A DNA stretch of 64,000 bases, taken from assembly GCF_001507335.1 (NCBI RefSeq), contig NZ_LMAH01000003.1, positions 372,001 through 436,000 of the forward strand, written 5' to 3'. The stretch comes from Chryseobacterium sp. JAH. GTDB taxonomy: Bacteria; Bacteroidota; Bacteroidia; Flavobacteriales; Weeksellaceae. Each line of letters starts with the position of its first letter. Positions within the stretch are counted from its first letter, which is position 1. The notes beneath the pieces are model-generated. The model ran no database searches and was not told the DNA's origin. It saw nothing but the letters and a program-made list of their open reading frames with translations. Below are positions 24,993-35,448 of the stretch, in pieces. The position numbers and the translations under genes were made by a program.

Positions 24993-25224
24993 TTTAGACT
25001 GAGATTAAGGTTTAAATTTATTTGGTTAATCACAAAGATCTAATCAATTTAAAATTCGTTTTATGGTGCAGGCATTTAACAGTGATAAAATTTAAAATAT
25101 TTTGTCATACTTGATAGGTCTATGTTTTCTTGTGCTTTAAAAAACTTTATGCCTTTACAGCTAACTAAGTAAAACATTACGAATCAAACACACCATATAC
25201 AAAATATAAGCAGATAGGGCACCA

Positions 25225-27672
25225 ATGAATTACACAGTACAACAAATTGCAGAAATCACCAATGCAAAAGTCATTGGAGATAAAAACCTATTAATCAAAA
25301 ACATAGCTTTTGACAGCAGGATCATTTATTCAACCAAGAATGCCGCTTTTATTGCAATTAACACTAAAAAAAATTCAGGGGAAAAATTTATAGAATCTGC
25401 TGTCGACCGGGGGATTAATGTCATTATTTCTGAACATCAATATCCACAGTTTAACAATGTAACATGGATTATTGTGGAAAACGCTATTGAATTTCTTCAG
25501 AAGTTAGCCAAATATCATTTCGAAAATTCAAATCTAAAATCAATTGGAATTACCGGAAGCAACGGTAAAACAATTCTAAAAGAATGGCTGTACCAATGTT
25601 TATGGAATGAATTTCCCACCGTAAAAAGCCCGAAAAGTTTTAATTCCCAGATTGGTCTTCCGCTTTCTTTGCTTCAAATCAATTCAAGTCACCAATTAGG
25701 GATATTTGAAGTAGGAATTTCGATGCCAAGTGAAATGCAAATTTTGGAGAATATTTTTCACCCGCAAATTGGTTTGCTTACCCATATTGGTACCGCTCAC
25801 GCAGCAAATTTTAAGTCTGAAGAAGATTTAATTAATGAAAAAATAAAGCTCTTCAAGGATTCTGAAGTTATTATTTTCAACGGTGATAACCTACTGGTTA
25901 ACAATAAAATAAAAGAAATTTATTCAAGTAAAAAATTAATATCCTACGGATTCAGTCAGGATAATGATGTCACTTTAAAAAACAACATTTCAAAAAATGA
26001 AGATGTTGTCGTTACATATTTTAATGAGGAAATTACCTTCCCCGTTCATCAGCGTGATGAAGCCACTCTGACGAATGCTTTAGCGCTCATCACCGTTTTA
26101 AAAGAACTGGAGATCAGCAATGATAAAATAGTCGATAAAATCAATGCTTTGAAAGCCGTAGAGATGCGATTGGAAGCCATTGAAGGAATTAAAAATAATA
26201 TCGTAATCAATGATTCTTTTAATCTGGATTTGGATTCTTTAAAAACCGCTCTTCAGTTTCTCAACGAATATAAAAAGTCTAAAAAGTCGTTGGTTTTAAC
26301 GGATATTATTGGTGTCAATTCAAATTCTAAAGAATTATATGAAGAAGTTTCAGAATTGGTCAACGAACAGAATTTTGACAATCTGTTTTTGATCGGTGAA
26401 GAAATCACGCAGTTCAAAGATTTGTTTAAATCTAAAACCTATACTTTTATTGACACTCAGGAACTAATTGACAACAAAAATCTTACAGAAATTGAAAATC
26501 AAATTATTTTACTAAAAGGTGCAAGAAAATTTGAGATCGAAAAACTGAAAGATCTACTCGAACTTAGAAAACATGACACGGTATTAGAGGTTAATTTAAA
26601 CGCTATTCTTCACAATATCAATTATCATAAGTCTCTGCTGAAACCTTCTACTAGAATGATGGCGATGGTAAAAGCAAACGCTTATGGATTAGGAAGTTAC
26701 GAGATTTCAGAATTTTTACAACATCATCATATTGACTACTTAGGCGTTGCTTTTGCTGATGAAGGAGTTGAACTCCGAAAAAAAGGAATCACCACTCCTA
26801 TTGTTGTGATGAATCCCGAGCAGCACAGTTATGATTCAATAATTCAATATAATCTCGAGCCTGAAATTTACAGTTTCAGGGTGTTGGAGTTGTTTTATGA
26901 AGCAGTGCAGAAATCCGGGTATGATAAAAAATATCCAATCCACATTAAGCTGGAAACCGGAATGCACCGTCTTGGTTTTAAAGAATACGAATTAGATCAA
27001 TTAAATCAAAGTTTAGAATATAAGAATCTGAAAGTTCAAAGTGTTTTCAGTCATTTGTCATCCGCAGATGTACCGACTGAGAAAGAATTTACTTTAAAGC
27101 AGTTAAACATATTTGAAAAAAATTCAAGCTATTTGATTGAAAAGTTAGGTTATCAACCGCTCAGACATATCTTAAACTCTTCAGGAATTACTAATTACAG
27201 CGGCCATCATTACGATATGGTAAGAATCGGAATCGGAATGCTGGGAGAATCTGCAAATTCTGAGATTCAGAAACAGTTGCAGTTGACTGTAAGCTTCAAA
27301 ACCGTAATTTCTCAGATTTCTTTGGTAGAAAACGGCGAATCTGTAGGTTACAGCAGAAAATATAAAACAGATCATTTAACAAAGATCGCAACAATTCCTG
27401 TAGGTTACGCTGACGGAATTCCGAGATTAATCGGTAACCAAATCGGAAATGTAGGCATCAATAAAACACTTGCTCCGATTGTCGGAAACATTTGTATGGA
27501 TATGATGATGATCAAAGTAGATGATATTCCTAATGTAAAAGAAGGTGATACTGTTACGGTTTTCAATGCTAAACCAAGCCTCAAAGAATTTGCAGAATAC
27601 TGCAAAACCATTACTTACGAAGTTTTAACCTCAATTTCTCCTCGGGTGAAACGGATTTATATAAAAGATTAA
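25225..27672 (+). CDS. murF: Bifunctional MurF-alanine racemase
   Basis: An 815-residue fusion for peptidoglycan precursor synthesis. Residues 1 to about 450 are MurF, the ligase that joins D-Ala-D-Ala to UDP-MurNAc-tripeptide: the ATP loop is GITGSNGKTILKEW, with FEVGISMPSEM and THIGTAHAANF. Residues about 455-815 are a pyridoxal-phosphate alanine racemase, with the PLP lysine in MAMVKANAYGLG, the GMHRLGF motif and the catalytic tyrosine region VGYSRKY; the metal-side tyrosine is replaced in NICMDMMMI, a known variant. The fusion is usual in Bacteroidetes and couples supply of D-alanine to its use. The next gene starts two bases after its stop. Confidence 0.93.
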   Translation: MNYTVQQIAEITNAKVIGDKNLLIKNIAFDSRIIYSTKNAAFIAINTKKNSGEKFIESAVDRGINVIISEHQYPQFNNVTWIIVENAIEFLQKLAKYHFENSNLKSIGITGSNGKTILKEWLYQCLWNEFPTVKSPKSFNSQIGLPLSLLQINSSHQLGIFEVGISMPSEMQILENIFHPQIGLLTHIGTAHAANFKSEEDLINEKIKLFKDSEVIIFNGDNLLVNNKIKEIYSSKKLISYGFSQDNDVTLKNNISKNEDVVVTYFNEEITFPVHQRDEATLTNALALITVLKELEISNDKIVDKINALKAVEMRLEAIEGIKNNIVINDSFNLDLDSLKTALQFLNEYKKSKKSLVLTDIIGVNSNSKELYEEVSELVNEQNFDNLFLIGEEITQFKDLFKSKTYTFIDTQELIDNKNLTEIENQIILLKGARKFEIEKLKDLLELRKHDTVLEVNLNAILHNINYHKSLLKPSTRMMAMVKANAYGLGSYEISEFLQHHHIDYLGVAFADEGVELRKKGITTPIVVMNPEQHSYDSIIQYNLEPEIYSFRVLELFYEAVQKSGYDKKYPIHIKLETGMHRLGFKEYELDQLNQSLEYKNLKVQSVFSHLSSADVPTEKEFTLKQLNIFEKNSSYLIEKLGYQPLRHILNSSGITNYSGHHYDMVRIGIGMLGESANSEIQKQLQLTVSFKTVISQISLVENGESVGYSRKYKTDHLTKIATIPVGYADGIPRLIGNQIGNVGINKTLAPIVGNICMDMMMIKVDDIPNVKEGDTVTVFNAKPSLKEFAEYCKTITYEVLTSISPRVKRIYIKD

Positions 27673-27674
27673 TT

Positions 27675-29831
27675 ATGAAGAAACTCCTCGTTCTTTTATT
27701 CGCATTACAATTGCTCTTCGTCCACTCGCAGGTAAAAGAAGGCTTGGTGATTCCTAAAAATCCAAAAATTGGACTTTCACTCGCAGGAGGTGGAGCAAAA
27801 GGCTTTGCGCATGTTGGAGTTTTAAAAGTTTTAGATTCCTTAGGCGTTAAAGTAGATTATATCTCCGGAACGAGCATGGGTGCTATTATTGGTGGGTTAT
27901 ATTCTGCCGGATACACTGGAAAAGACATTGAAAAAATTGTTATGGATACTGATTTTTATTCTTTAATCAGAGATCCGAAATCGCGCACAGAGAGTACATT
28001 TTTCAACAAATCTGTCGACAAATATCTTTTATCTATTCCGTTAAAAAATGGGAAAATAAATCTCCCCTCTTCTATCAGCTCTGGGCAGAAAAACGTTTAT
28101 CTGCTGAAGGAATTATTTAAAAACGTTTCAACAATCGATGATTTTTCAAAATTGCCAATACCTTTCATGTGTGTTGCCACAAATTTAGAAAGCGGAAATA
28201 TGCAGATTTTCGAGAAAGGCGATCTAGTACAGTCTATTATGGCAAGTTCCGCATTTCCATCATTGATGGATCCTGTAAAAATTGGTGACAGCATTTACAT
28301 AGACGGTGCAATGACGGTTAATTATCCTTCGAAACCCCTCAAAGATAAAGGTATTGACATCGTCATAGGAGTAGATTTAAATCAGGATTTATCTAAAAGA
28401 GAAGATTTAAACAATATTATTTCAATTTTAAATCAGGTTATCGACTTCGGAATACAGAAAGATACAAAGCGTCAGTACAAGTTTACAGACATTAACATCA
28501 AACCCAATCTGAAAGGAATGACAGCCACAAGCTATGACGACAAGAAAAAAATTCTCGACAGTGGTTTTGTGGAAGGTTTAAAGTATACGGATATACTCGA
28601 TGAACTTCCAAAACGCGATTTTGACCGCCTCAGACAACCCGTAAATCCTATTTATTCTAATGTATATAAGATTGACAGCATCGAGTTGATAGGAAGCAAA
28701 ATATACGGCAAAAATTATGTTCTCGGTAAAATGGGACTAAGGCTTCCATCAATGCAGACCTATGGAAGTATAAATAAGGGTGTTGACAAATTAGTAGCTA
28801 CCAATAATTACCGCTTTATCAATTACGATATCGTTACAGAAAATAATATCACTTTTCTGAAATTATATGTTACCGAAGATGATGACAGACATTTTTTAAA
28901 ATTCGGATTGCATTATGATGAAATTTTCAAGACAGGGTTGCTTCTCAATTACTCAGCTAAAAGGCTATTATTTAAAAATTCAAATCTTTCATTAGACTTT
29001 GTGGTAGGTGATAAGCCGAGATTTTATCTCAATTATTTTGTTGACAATGGTTACATCCCAGGCTTCGGACTCTATTCTTCCGGAATGAGCTTCGATCTAA
29101 AAGGGAATAACAACATTAATATCGATAAATGGGAGTGGCTAAGAAATGAAGTCTATATTCAATCAATTTGGAAAGACAAATACGCAGTAGGTGCAGGATT
29201 AAGCCATGATTATTTTGAAGCGGAAATGAATGGTACCAACAAAAGATATAATCGATTTTTGAATCCTTATGTTTTTCTTAAAAGCGATACACAGGATGAT
29301 AAAGATTTCCCGCGCCGCGGATTTTATTTAAATGCTGAAGGAAAGGTACTTGATTTGCTTAAATCTGAAGTGGAAAAAAGAGTCGTTCAGGTTAAAGCTG
29401 ATATCAGAATCAATATTCCTATTTCAAAACAGTTCAGCTACCACCTGAATTTATACGGTGGGATTACTATTGGTGACAATCTTCCATCATACTACCAGTA
29501 CAGACTAGGTGGGATCTTCGAGCAGAATGTGATCAATTTTAAAACATTCAACGGCTTCTATTTTGCACAGCTAAACAGCAATAATGTAGCCTTGATTTCA
29601 AATGATATTCAATTTAAATTTAATAAAAACTTCTTTTTGAGTGGTAATTTCTCTTTTGCCAATCTTTCGGATGACATCAGTTTCGAAGATGCAGTAAAAG
29701 TAAATTACAGTTCCTTAGGAATTATGGCGGGCTACAAATCTCCTTTCGGGCAGATCAAATTAAATTTCAGCCATTCACTTAAAGATAATCAAAAAGGCAT
29801 ATTCAGTGTTATTTTAGGACACTGGTTTTAA
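27675..29831 (+). CDS. Patatin-like phospholipase with outer-membrane barrel domain
   Basis: A 718-residue exported protein. After a signal peptide (about residues 1-19), residues 30-330 are a patatin domain with the oxyanion glycines (LSLAGGGAKGFAHVG), the nucleophile in SGTSMGAIIGGLYSAG and the catalytic Asp in IYIDGAM. A POTRA-like segment follows (IDSIELIGSKIYGKNYV), and the remaining 350 residues form a BamA/Omp85-like beta-barrel with alternating aromatic strands. This is the layout of Bacteroidetes proteins related to PlpD. The enzyme likely hydrolyses phospholipids at the surface or in the periplasm. It is coupled to murF-alr upstream and ybeY downstream. Confidence 0.88.
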   Translation: MKKLLVLLFALQLLFVHSQVKEGLVIPKNPKIGLSLAGGGAKGFAHVGVLKVLDSLGVKVDYISGTSMGAIIGGLYSAGYTGKDIEKIVMDTDFYSLIRDPKSRTESTFFNKSVDKYLLSIPLKNGKINLPSSISSGQKNVYLLKELFKNVSTIDDFSKLPIPFMCVATNLESGNMQIFEKGDLVQSIMASSAFPSLMDPVKIGDSIYIDGAMTVNYPSKPLKDKGIDIVIGVDLNQDLSKREDLNNIISILNQVIDFGIQKDTKRQYKFTDINIKPNLKGMTATSYDDKKKILDSGFVEGLKYTDILDELPKRDFDRLRQPVNPIYSNVYKIDSIELIGSKIYGKNYVLGKMGLRLPSMQTYGSINKGVDKLVATNNYRFINYDIVTENNITFLKLYVTEDDDRHFLKFGLHYDEIFKTGLLLNYSAKRLLFKNSNLSLDFVVGDKPRFYLNYFVDNGYIPGFGLYSSGMSFDLKGNNNINIDKWEWLRNEVYIQSIWKDKYAVGAGLSHDYFEAEMNGTNKRYNRFLNPYVFLKSDTQDDKDFPRRGFYLNAEGKVLDLLKSEVEKRVVQVKADIRINIPISKQFSYHLNLYGGITIGDNLPSYYQYRLGGIFEQNVINFKTFNGFYFAQLNSNNVALISNDIQFKFNKNFFLSGNFSFANLSDDISFEDAVKVNYSSLGIMAGYKSPFGQIKLNFSHSLKDNQKGIFSVILGHWF

Positions 29832-29835
29832 AACA

Positions 29836-30243
29836 ATGATACAGTTCTTTTACGAAAAATTACCGGAATCTGTAAATACAGATTACACAAAATGGCTGGA
29901 AGAAATCATTCTTTCAGAAGAAAAAAAATTAGGTGATATCAACTACATTTTCTGCGACGATGAGTATTTGCTCAAAATCAATCAGGATTATCTGCAACAT
30001 GATTATTACACAGACATCATCACTTTCGATTCTGTAAAAGGCAAAACGATAAGCGGAGAGATTTTTGTATCTTTGCAGCGCATTTCAGACAATGCTTCTA
30101 CCCTATCCAAAAACTACGAAGAAGAATTAAGGAGAGTCTTGGCTCACGGTATTCTTCATTTATGTGGTTATAAAGATAAATCAGAAGTAGAAGAACAGGA
30201 AATGCGAAGCAAAGAAGACTTTTATATTGCGAAATATAATTAG
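29836..30243 (+). CDS. ybeY: rRNA maturation RNase YbeY
   Basis: A 135-residue endoribonuclease involved in 16S rRNA 3' maturation and 70S quality control. The metal motif starts as LAHGILHLCGYKDKSE: the first two histidines (HxxxH) are present, but the third, usually in GYDH, is replaced by Lys-Asp. This variant is frequent in Bacteroidetes, so I regard it as functional. DIITFD is conserved upstream. The protein is shorter than the E. coli one. It lies four bases after the patatin gene, and its stop overlaps a dispersed repeat. Confidence 0.9.
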   Translation: MIQFFYEKLPESVNTDYTKWLEEIILSEEKKLGDINYIFCDDEYLLKINQDYLQHDYYTDIITFDSVKGKTISGEIFVSLQRISDNASTLSKNYEEELRRVLAHGILHLCGYKDKSEVEEQEMRSKEDFYIAKYN

Positions 30244-30322
30244 GAGCTATTTCCCGCTGTCCGCACTCGCTTTTTTATTTTTCAAAAAAAAGAGCTCAGA
30301 CAAATGCTACCATCGGGGCTAG
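30244..30322 (-). repeat. Dispersed intergenic repeat, copy A
   Basis: Starts with GAGCTATTTCCCGCTGTCCGC right after the ybeY stop and ends with GCTACCATCGGGGCTAG. The same two ends occur in reverse orientation at 56574-56664, so this is a dispersed non-coding family. Between them the copies differ. Confidence 0.65.
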
Positions 30323-30365
30323 AAACCTCGGAATACAGGCACTTTTAAACCCTATTCCGATACAA

Positions 30366-30381
30366 TGTTTCACGTGAAACA
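30366..30381. promoter_or_regulatory. parS site (ParB binding), perfect palindrome
   Basis: TGTTTCACGTGAAACA is a perfect 16-bp match to the parS consensus that ParB binds in most bacterial chromosomes. It lies 45 bp before the mnmG start. parS sites nearly always mark the origin-proximal region. Confidence 0.85.
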
Positions 30382-30425
30382 TTTATACAGAATTTAAAAT
30401 TTAAGGCTTAAATAAGCAATTAAAA

Positions 30426-32288
30426 ATGATTTCAGAAATATATGATGTAATTGTAGTGGGTGCAGGTCACGCTGGTTGTGAAGCTGCTGCTGCTGCTGCC
30501 AATTTAGGTTCAAAAACTTTATTGGTTACTATGAATATGCAGACCATCGGTCAGATGAGTTGCAACCCGGCAATGGGAGGTATTGCCAAAGGACAAATTG
30601 TTAGAGAGATTGATGCAATGGGAGGCTACTCCGGAATTATCGCTGATAAATCCGCAATACAGTTTAAAATGCTAAATCTTTCAAAAGGTCCAGCCATGTG
30701 GTCTCCGAGAACACAAAATGATCGAATGCTTTTCGCAGAAGAATGGAGATATGCATTAGAAAATACTCCAAATCTTGATTTCTTTCAGGATATGGTGAAG
30801 AGCTTGATTATAGAAAATAATAAAGCGGTAGGTGTTGTAACCTCATTAGGAATTGAGATCAGATCAAAATCTGTAGTTCTTACAAATGGTACATTCTTAA
30901 ACGGATTAATCCATGTTGGCGACAAACAATTGGGTGGTGGTAGAATGGGTGAACCAAGAGCCTTTGGAATTACTGAACAGTTGGTTTCTCTAGGTTTTGA
31001 AGCCGGGAGAATGAAGACAGGAACTCCACCTAGAGTCGACGGAAGAAGTCTTGATTATTCTAAAATGGAAGAACAGAAAGGTGATGAAAACCCACAAAAA
31101 TTCAGCTATTTAGACACCCCTAAATTAACCAAACAATTAAGCTGCCACATCGTTTATACCAACGAAGCAGTACACGATATTTTACGTGAAGGTTTTGACA
31201 GAAGCCCAATGTTTAACGGAACTATTCAAAGTTTAGGCCCAAGATACTGCCCAAGTATTGAAGATAAAATCAATCGTTTTGCAGAACGTACCAGACATCA
31301 GCTTTTCGTAGAACCAGAGGGCTGGAGAACAGTAGAAATCTATGTAAATGGATTCAGTTCTTCTCTTCCTGAAGATGTACAAATAAAAGCAATGAAACAT
31401 ATCCCGGGATTTGAAAACGTAAAAGTATTCAGGCCAGGCTATGCTATTGAATATGACTACTTCCCTCCTACTCAGTTGAAGCATACCTTAGAAACTAAAT
31501 TGGTTGATAATTTATATTTTGCTGGCCAGATTAATGGAACTACAGGGTATGAAGAGGCAGCCGGACAAGGCCTTATGGCAGGTATCAATGCCCATAATAA
31601 GGTTCATGAGAAGGATGAATTCATACTTAACAGAGATGAAGCGTATATAGGTGTTCTAATTGATGATTTGATCACTAAAGGAACTGAAGAGCCCTACAGA
31701 ATGTTTACTTCTAGAGCTGAATACAGATTACTGTTGAGACAAGATAATGCCGATATCAGGCTTACTGAAAAAGCATATCATTTAGGTTTAGCAAAACAAG
31801 AAAGATTAACGAAAGTTGAAGAGAAAATCACTAAGAGTCAAGAACTTGAAACATACCTCAGAGAAACTTCTTTAAAGCCAGGAATTATTAATCCTATATT
31901 AGAAAGCATTGAAAGTAATCCTGTAGATCAGGCTTACAGAGCTTCGCAATTTCTTACCAGACCTAATATTACCTTAGATAAACTGGATGAGATTGACTCA
32001 ATAAAAGAATTCACTTCTCAATACAGCGATGAAGTTAGAGAACAGGCTGAAGTAAATATCAAATATAAGGGCTATATCGAAAAGGAAAAAGAGAATGTTG
32101 CCAAGTTGAACAGGCTTGAAAATGTAAAGATCCCCGTAGATTTTGATTACATTAAAATTACCAGTCTTTCATCCGAAGCTAAACAAAAAATGAATAAAGT
32201 AAGACCTAAAACATTAGCTCAAGCAGGGAGAATAAGTGGTGTGTCTCCAGCTGATATCAACGTTTTAATGGTCTATTTAGGACGATAA
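30426..32288 (+). CDS. mnmG: tRNA uridine-5-carboxymethylaminomethyl synthesis enzyme MnmG (GidA)
   Basis: A 620-residue FAD protein that, with MnmE, builds the 5-carboxymethylaminomethyl group on wobble uridine. The FAD loop is VVGAGHAGCEAA; the catalytic cysteines are in MSCNPAMGGIAKG and PPRYCPSIEDK-type (GPRYCPSIE) sequence; GTTGYEEAAGQGLMAG is the family signature. The C-terminal helical domain that contacts MnmE is complete. It is flanked by two parS sites, 45 bp upstream and 8 bp downstream. Its neighbour MnmA at the left edge acts on the same nucleoside. Confidence 0.96.
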   Translation: MISEIYDVIVVGAGHAGCEAAAAAANLGSKTLLVTMNMQTIGQMSCNPAMGGIAKGQIVREIDAMGGYSGIIADKSAIQFKMLNLSKGPAMWSPRTQNDRMLFAEEWRYALENTPNLDFFQDMVKSLIIENNKAVGVVTSLGIEIRSKSVVLTNGTFLNGLIHVGDKQLGGGRMGEPRAFGITEQLVSLGFEAGRMKTGTPPRVDGRSLDYSKMEEQKGDENPQKFSYLDTPKLTKQLSCHIVYTNEAVHDILREGFDRSPMFNGTIQSLGPRYCPSIEDKINRFAERTRHQLFVEPEGWRTVEIYVNGFSSSLPEDVQIKAMKHIPGFENVKVFRPGYAIEYDYFPPTQLKHTLETKLVDNLYFAGQINGTTGYEEAAGQGLMAGINAHNKVHEKDEFILNRDEAYIGVLIDDLITKGTEEPYRMFTSRAEYRLLLRQDNADIRLTEKAYHLGLAKQERLTKVEEKITKSQELETYLRETSLKPGIINPILESIESNPVDQAYRASQFLTRPNITLDKLDEIDSIKEFTSQYSDEVREQAEVNIKYKGYIEKEKENVAKLNRLENVKIPVDFDYIKITSLSSEAKQKMNKVRPKTLAQAGRISGVSPADINVLMVYLGR

Positions 32289-32296
32289 ATTAAATA

Positions 32297-32312
32297 TGTT
32301 TCACGTGAAACA
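32297..32312. promoter_or_regulatory. parS site (ParB binding), second perfect palindrome
   Basis: A second TGTTTCACGTGAAACA, 8 bp after the mnmG stop and 1.9 kb from the first copy. Two identical perfect copies are very unlikely by chance. Confidence 0.85.
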
Positions 32313-32325
32313 TTTAAATTAAACT

Positions 32326-32372
32326 AAGGTATTTAGAAGCTTAAAACACTTTTCTGAATACCTTTATTTTTA
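32326..32372 (+). terminator. Terminator after mnmG
   Basis: AAGGTATTTA pairs with TGAATACCTT (one wobble) across a 20-base loop, followed by a T-rich run. It lies after the second parS site. Confidence 0.5.
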
Positions 32373-32388
32373 AAATTCAATACTCAAA

Positions 32389-33210
32389 ATGAAAATAAAA
32401 GATCATTTTCTTTCTCAGGAAATATTTGAAATACAAGAAACAGAAACTCAAGGAGTCTTCAAGACCTCTCCTATTCCATCCAATATTTCTAAATATTATG
32501 AAAGCGAAGATTACATTTCTCATCATCAGGATTCCGGAAGTTTAAAAGAAAAGCTCTATAAATTTTTGCAATCTTTCAATCTTAAGTATAAAAAAAATAT
32601 TCTTATTGACAGAATAAAAAAGAACTCCAGAGTGCTTGATTACGGATGCGGTGCCGGCGAATTTGTAAAATTTATTGAAAATGATTTTGAAACTTTCGGA
32701 TTTGAACCAGATCCTGATGCTAAAAAAGCAGCATCAAGTAAAGCCTCAAAAGCAAATATAATTGACAATATTGATTTAATTGAAAACGGATCTTTAGATG
32801 CAATCACACTATGGCATGTTTTTGAGCACATAGAAAATCAGGACGAAATGTTAGAAATTTTCAGTTCAAAACTGAAAGATAAAGGTCTCCTAATTATCGC
32901 TGTTCCCAACCCCACGTCTTACGATGCAAAACATTATCAAGAATACTGGGCGGCATACGATGTACCAAGACACATATTTCATTTCTCTAAAACAGGAATG
33001 GAAAATCTAATTTCTAAAAAGCCAAACTGGAAAATAAGAAAAATAAAACCTTTGGTTTTAGATTCATATTACATCTCCATGTTGAGCGAAAAATACAAAA
33101 AATCACCCCTATTTTGGCTAAAAGCAGTCATTCACGGAACAATTTCCAACGTAAAAGCACTGTTTTCTAACGAATTTTCAAGTTTGATATACATTATCGA
33201 AAAAAAATAG
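32389..33210 (+). CDS. Class I SAM-dependent methyltransferase
   Basis: A 273-residue protein with a methyltransferase domain around residues 75-190: motif I is VLDYGCGAGEFVKF, motif II around FGFEPDPDAK, and ITLWHVFEHIENQDEMLEIF gives motif IV. The flanking NPTSYDAKHYQEYWAAYDVPRHIFHFSK matches the UbiE/O-methyltransferase-like group often found with sugar or lipid modification genes. Substrate unknown. It follows mnmG after a terminator and stands before a kilobase of gene-free DNA. Confidence 0.8.
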   Translation: MKIKDHFLSQEIFEIQETETQGVFKTSPIPSNISKYYESEDYISHHQDSGSLKEKLYKFLQSFNLKYKKNILIDRIKKNSRVLDYGCGAGEFVKFIENDFETFGFEPDPDAKKAASSKASKANIIDNIDLIENGSLDAITLWHVFEHIENQDEMLEIFSSKLKDKGLLIIAVPNPTSYDAKHYQEYWAAYDVPRHIFHFSKTGMENLISKKPNWKIRKIKPLVLDSYYISMLSEKYKKSPLFWLKAVIHGTISNVKALFSNEFSSLIYIIEKK

Positions 33211-33271
33211 AAAATAGATTTTCAAGCTATTTCTGTAAGCCGATTTTTACTAAAATTCATTAAAAATTAAT

Positions 33272-33307
33272 AAAACTCAGGATATTTTCCTGAGTTTTTA
33301 TTTTTTA
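33272..33307 (+). terminator. Terminator after the methyltransferase gene
   Basis: AAAACTCAGGA pairs with TCCTGAGTTTT around a five-base loop, followed by a T-run, about 60 bp after the stop. Confidence 0.75.
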
Positions 33308-34209
33308 TACATCTTTTTGTAATCTATTTAAAATCTACAGATTTACACTTCTATCAAAAAAAATAATTTCAAATCTTCAATTTAAAAATTTACCTCATTT
33401 AATTTTATAAAATTTATTTCTCTCCCAATACCAAAAATGTAAAATTCAAAATGATTACATTATCAAAAAAAATCTCAAAATAAATTATCTCACCAAATAC
33501 AAATTCGTGAAAATTTAAAATTTCACCTGAAAAAAGATTTCGAAAATGCAAATTCTTACAAAAACACATCATTTTAAGCTTTAAATTAAAATCATGTCTA
33601 TTTATATTAGAAATTTGAGATTTTAATTTTTTAATATGATTATGAAGGTCATTTTTTATAGGTTTTAAGAAAATTCAGACAATTTCAAATTAAAAATTCG
33701 TTTAATAAAAAGTCTTGCATTATTATTTATCATAATTATAAAATGAATTTTTTTCTTTATAATTTAATTTTTACTAATTTTTTGAAAAATAAAAAAGTAA
33801 AGAATCGAAAGTATTGAGGTAAATTCTGAAATTGAGAAAAAGAGCAAATTTTAAAATATTCTCCTGTGATAAGAATTTTAAATTTTATTTGATAGTGCTA
33901 CTCTACAAAGTAAAACAAACGATATTCTTTTTCCAGCAGTCAAAAAAAATCCAAAAGCACAGTGGATGAAAAAAAATGGTTAGTTTGTATGAAACAAAAT
34001 CCTTCTCCTATGTCAGACCTTCAAGTTTTAAGAGTTCAACAATAAAATTTCGAAACAATAAATTGATCCTACATCAAAAGAAATATAAAGAAAAATGACA
34101 GTGCTAATAGTTTTGTAGAACTCAAATTATGTTGCTGAAAGACATTTTCTAAACCTGCTAAATACTATATTAGAGGTTATTTCAGAACAAAATACAGGAC
34201 TTTAAGTAA
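33308..34209. other. AT-rich gene-free stretch
   Basis: About 900 bp of very AT-rich DNA between the methyltransferase and pgk. I found no continuous reading frame above about 20 codons with a family match, no tRNA, no repeats with long arms and no DnaA boxes. A few short coding-like strings near 33915-34055, such as LFPAVKKNPKAQWMKK, may be remains of a gene. It belongs to the origin-proximal region and may be a decayed segment. Confidence 0.5.
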
Positions 34210-34240
34210 TAAAAAAACCTCTGAAAATCAGAGGTCTTAT
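34210..34240 (-). terminator. Terminator after pgk
   Basis: ACCTCTGA pairs with TCAGAGGT around a short loop; on the minus strand it is followed by seven Ts. It lies 20 bp after the pgk stop. Confidence 0.75.
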
Positions 34241-34257
34241 ATATTGATGTAGAAAAT

Positions 34258-35448
34258 TTATTTGTTAATTGCAGCGATACCAGGAAGTTCTAATCCTTCC
34301 AAACTCTCCAACATTGCTCCACCGCCGGTCGAAACATAGCTTACCTTATGATCATACCCAAATTGCTTAACGAAAGCTACACTGTCTCCTCCTCCTACTA
34401 GAGAGAAAGCACCCAGTTTTGTAGCTTCTGCAATGCTTTCACCTAATGCTACTGTACCTGCGGAGAAATTAGACATTTCGAAAACACCGATAGGTCCATT
34501 CCAAAGGATAGTTCTTGAGTTTAATAAAACATCATTGAACTGTTCACGGGATTTTGGTCCTGCATCCATTCCCATCCAACCTTCAGGAATTTGATAAATG
34601 TCCACATCTTTTATATCCGCATCATTACTGAAACTTTCAGCAATTACAGTATCGGAAGGCAGATAAACTTTTACATTATGTTCTTTTGCTTTTCCTAATA
34701 TTTCAAGTGCTAATGGTAATTTATCTTCTTCGACTAGTGAATTGCCAATTTTACCACCTAGCGCTTTAATAAAAGTAAATGCCATACCACCACCAATGAT
34801 TAAATTATCAACTGCTGGTAAAATATTTTCTATAATGGTAATTTTAGTTGAAACTTTAGACCCTCCCAGAATAGCCGTAACAGGCTTTTCACCACTTTTC
34901 AAAACTTTATCAATTGCTTTTAATTCATTTGCCATCAACAAACCGAAAAATTTAGTTGATTCAAAATAATTAGCAATAACTGCTGTAGATGCATGTGCTC
35001 TGTGGGCAGTTCCGAAGGCATCATTTACATAGGCATCTCCTAGTTCGGAAAGTCTTTCAGCGAAAGCTTCATCGCCCTTTTCTTCTTCACTATGAAAACG
35101 CAGATTCTCCAATAATAAGATTTCGCCAGGTTGAAGATCTGCTGCAGCCTCCTTAGCTTTCTCCCCTATTGATTCTTCTACAAATTTTACTTTATGACCC
35201 AAAACCTCTGAAACTTCATTGACAATATGTTTCAACGAAAATTCATCCTTAACCTCTCCTTTTGGTCTACCCAGGTGAGTCATTAAAATTACCGAACCTC
35301 CATCGCTAAGAATCTTTTCAATCGTAGGTTTAACTGCTGAAATTCTTGTATTGTCTGTAATTTTCAGCTGATCATCCTGTGGTACATTAAAGTCAACCCT
35401 TACTAAAGCTTTTTTATCTTTAAAATTGAAATCATTGATTGTTTTCAT
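34258..35448 (-). CDS. pgk: Phosphoglycerate kinase
   Basis: A 396-residue glycolytic enzyme that transfers phosphate from 1,3-bisphosphoglycerate to ADP. Motifs: [56 protein letters not shown], the nucleotide site [10 protein letters not shown] and the C-terminal [12 protein letters not shown]. Full length and all basic-patch residues appear present. It is transcribed alone and away from the probable origin, divergent from rpiB. Confidence 0.97.
   Translation of the reverse strand: MKTINDFNFKDKKALVRVDFNVPQDDQLKITDNTRISAVKPTIEKILSDGGSVILMTHLGRPKGEVKDEFSLKHIVNEVSEVLGHKVKFVEESIGEKAKEAAADLQPGEILLLENLRFHSEEEKGDEAFAERLSELGDAYVNDAFGTAHRAHASTAVIANYFESTKFFGLLMANELKAIDKVLKSGEKPVTAILGGSKVSTKITIIENILPAVDNLIIGGGMAFTFIKALGGKIGNSLVEEDKLPLALEILGKAKEHNVKVYLPSDTVIAESFSNDADIKDVDIYQIPEGWMGMDAGPKSREQFNDVLLNSRTILWNGPIGVFEMSNFSAGTVALGESIAEATKLGAFSLVGGGDSVAFVKQFGYDHKVSYVSTGGGAMLESLEGLELPGIAAINK

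Noticed and set aside
33915-34055. Fragments of a coding sequence in the AT-rich gap
   Set aside because: Short strings look coding-like, but stops interrupt each frame and no family can be named, so I do not annotate a pseudogene.
33308-34209. Alternative location of the replication origin
   Set aside because: AT-rich but without a perfect DnaA box; the pgk-rpiB gap is better supported.
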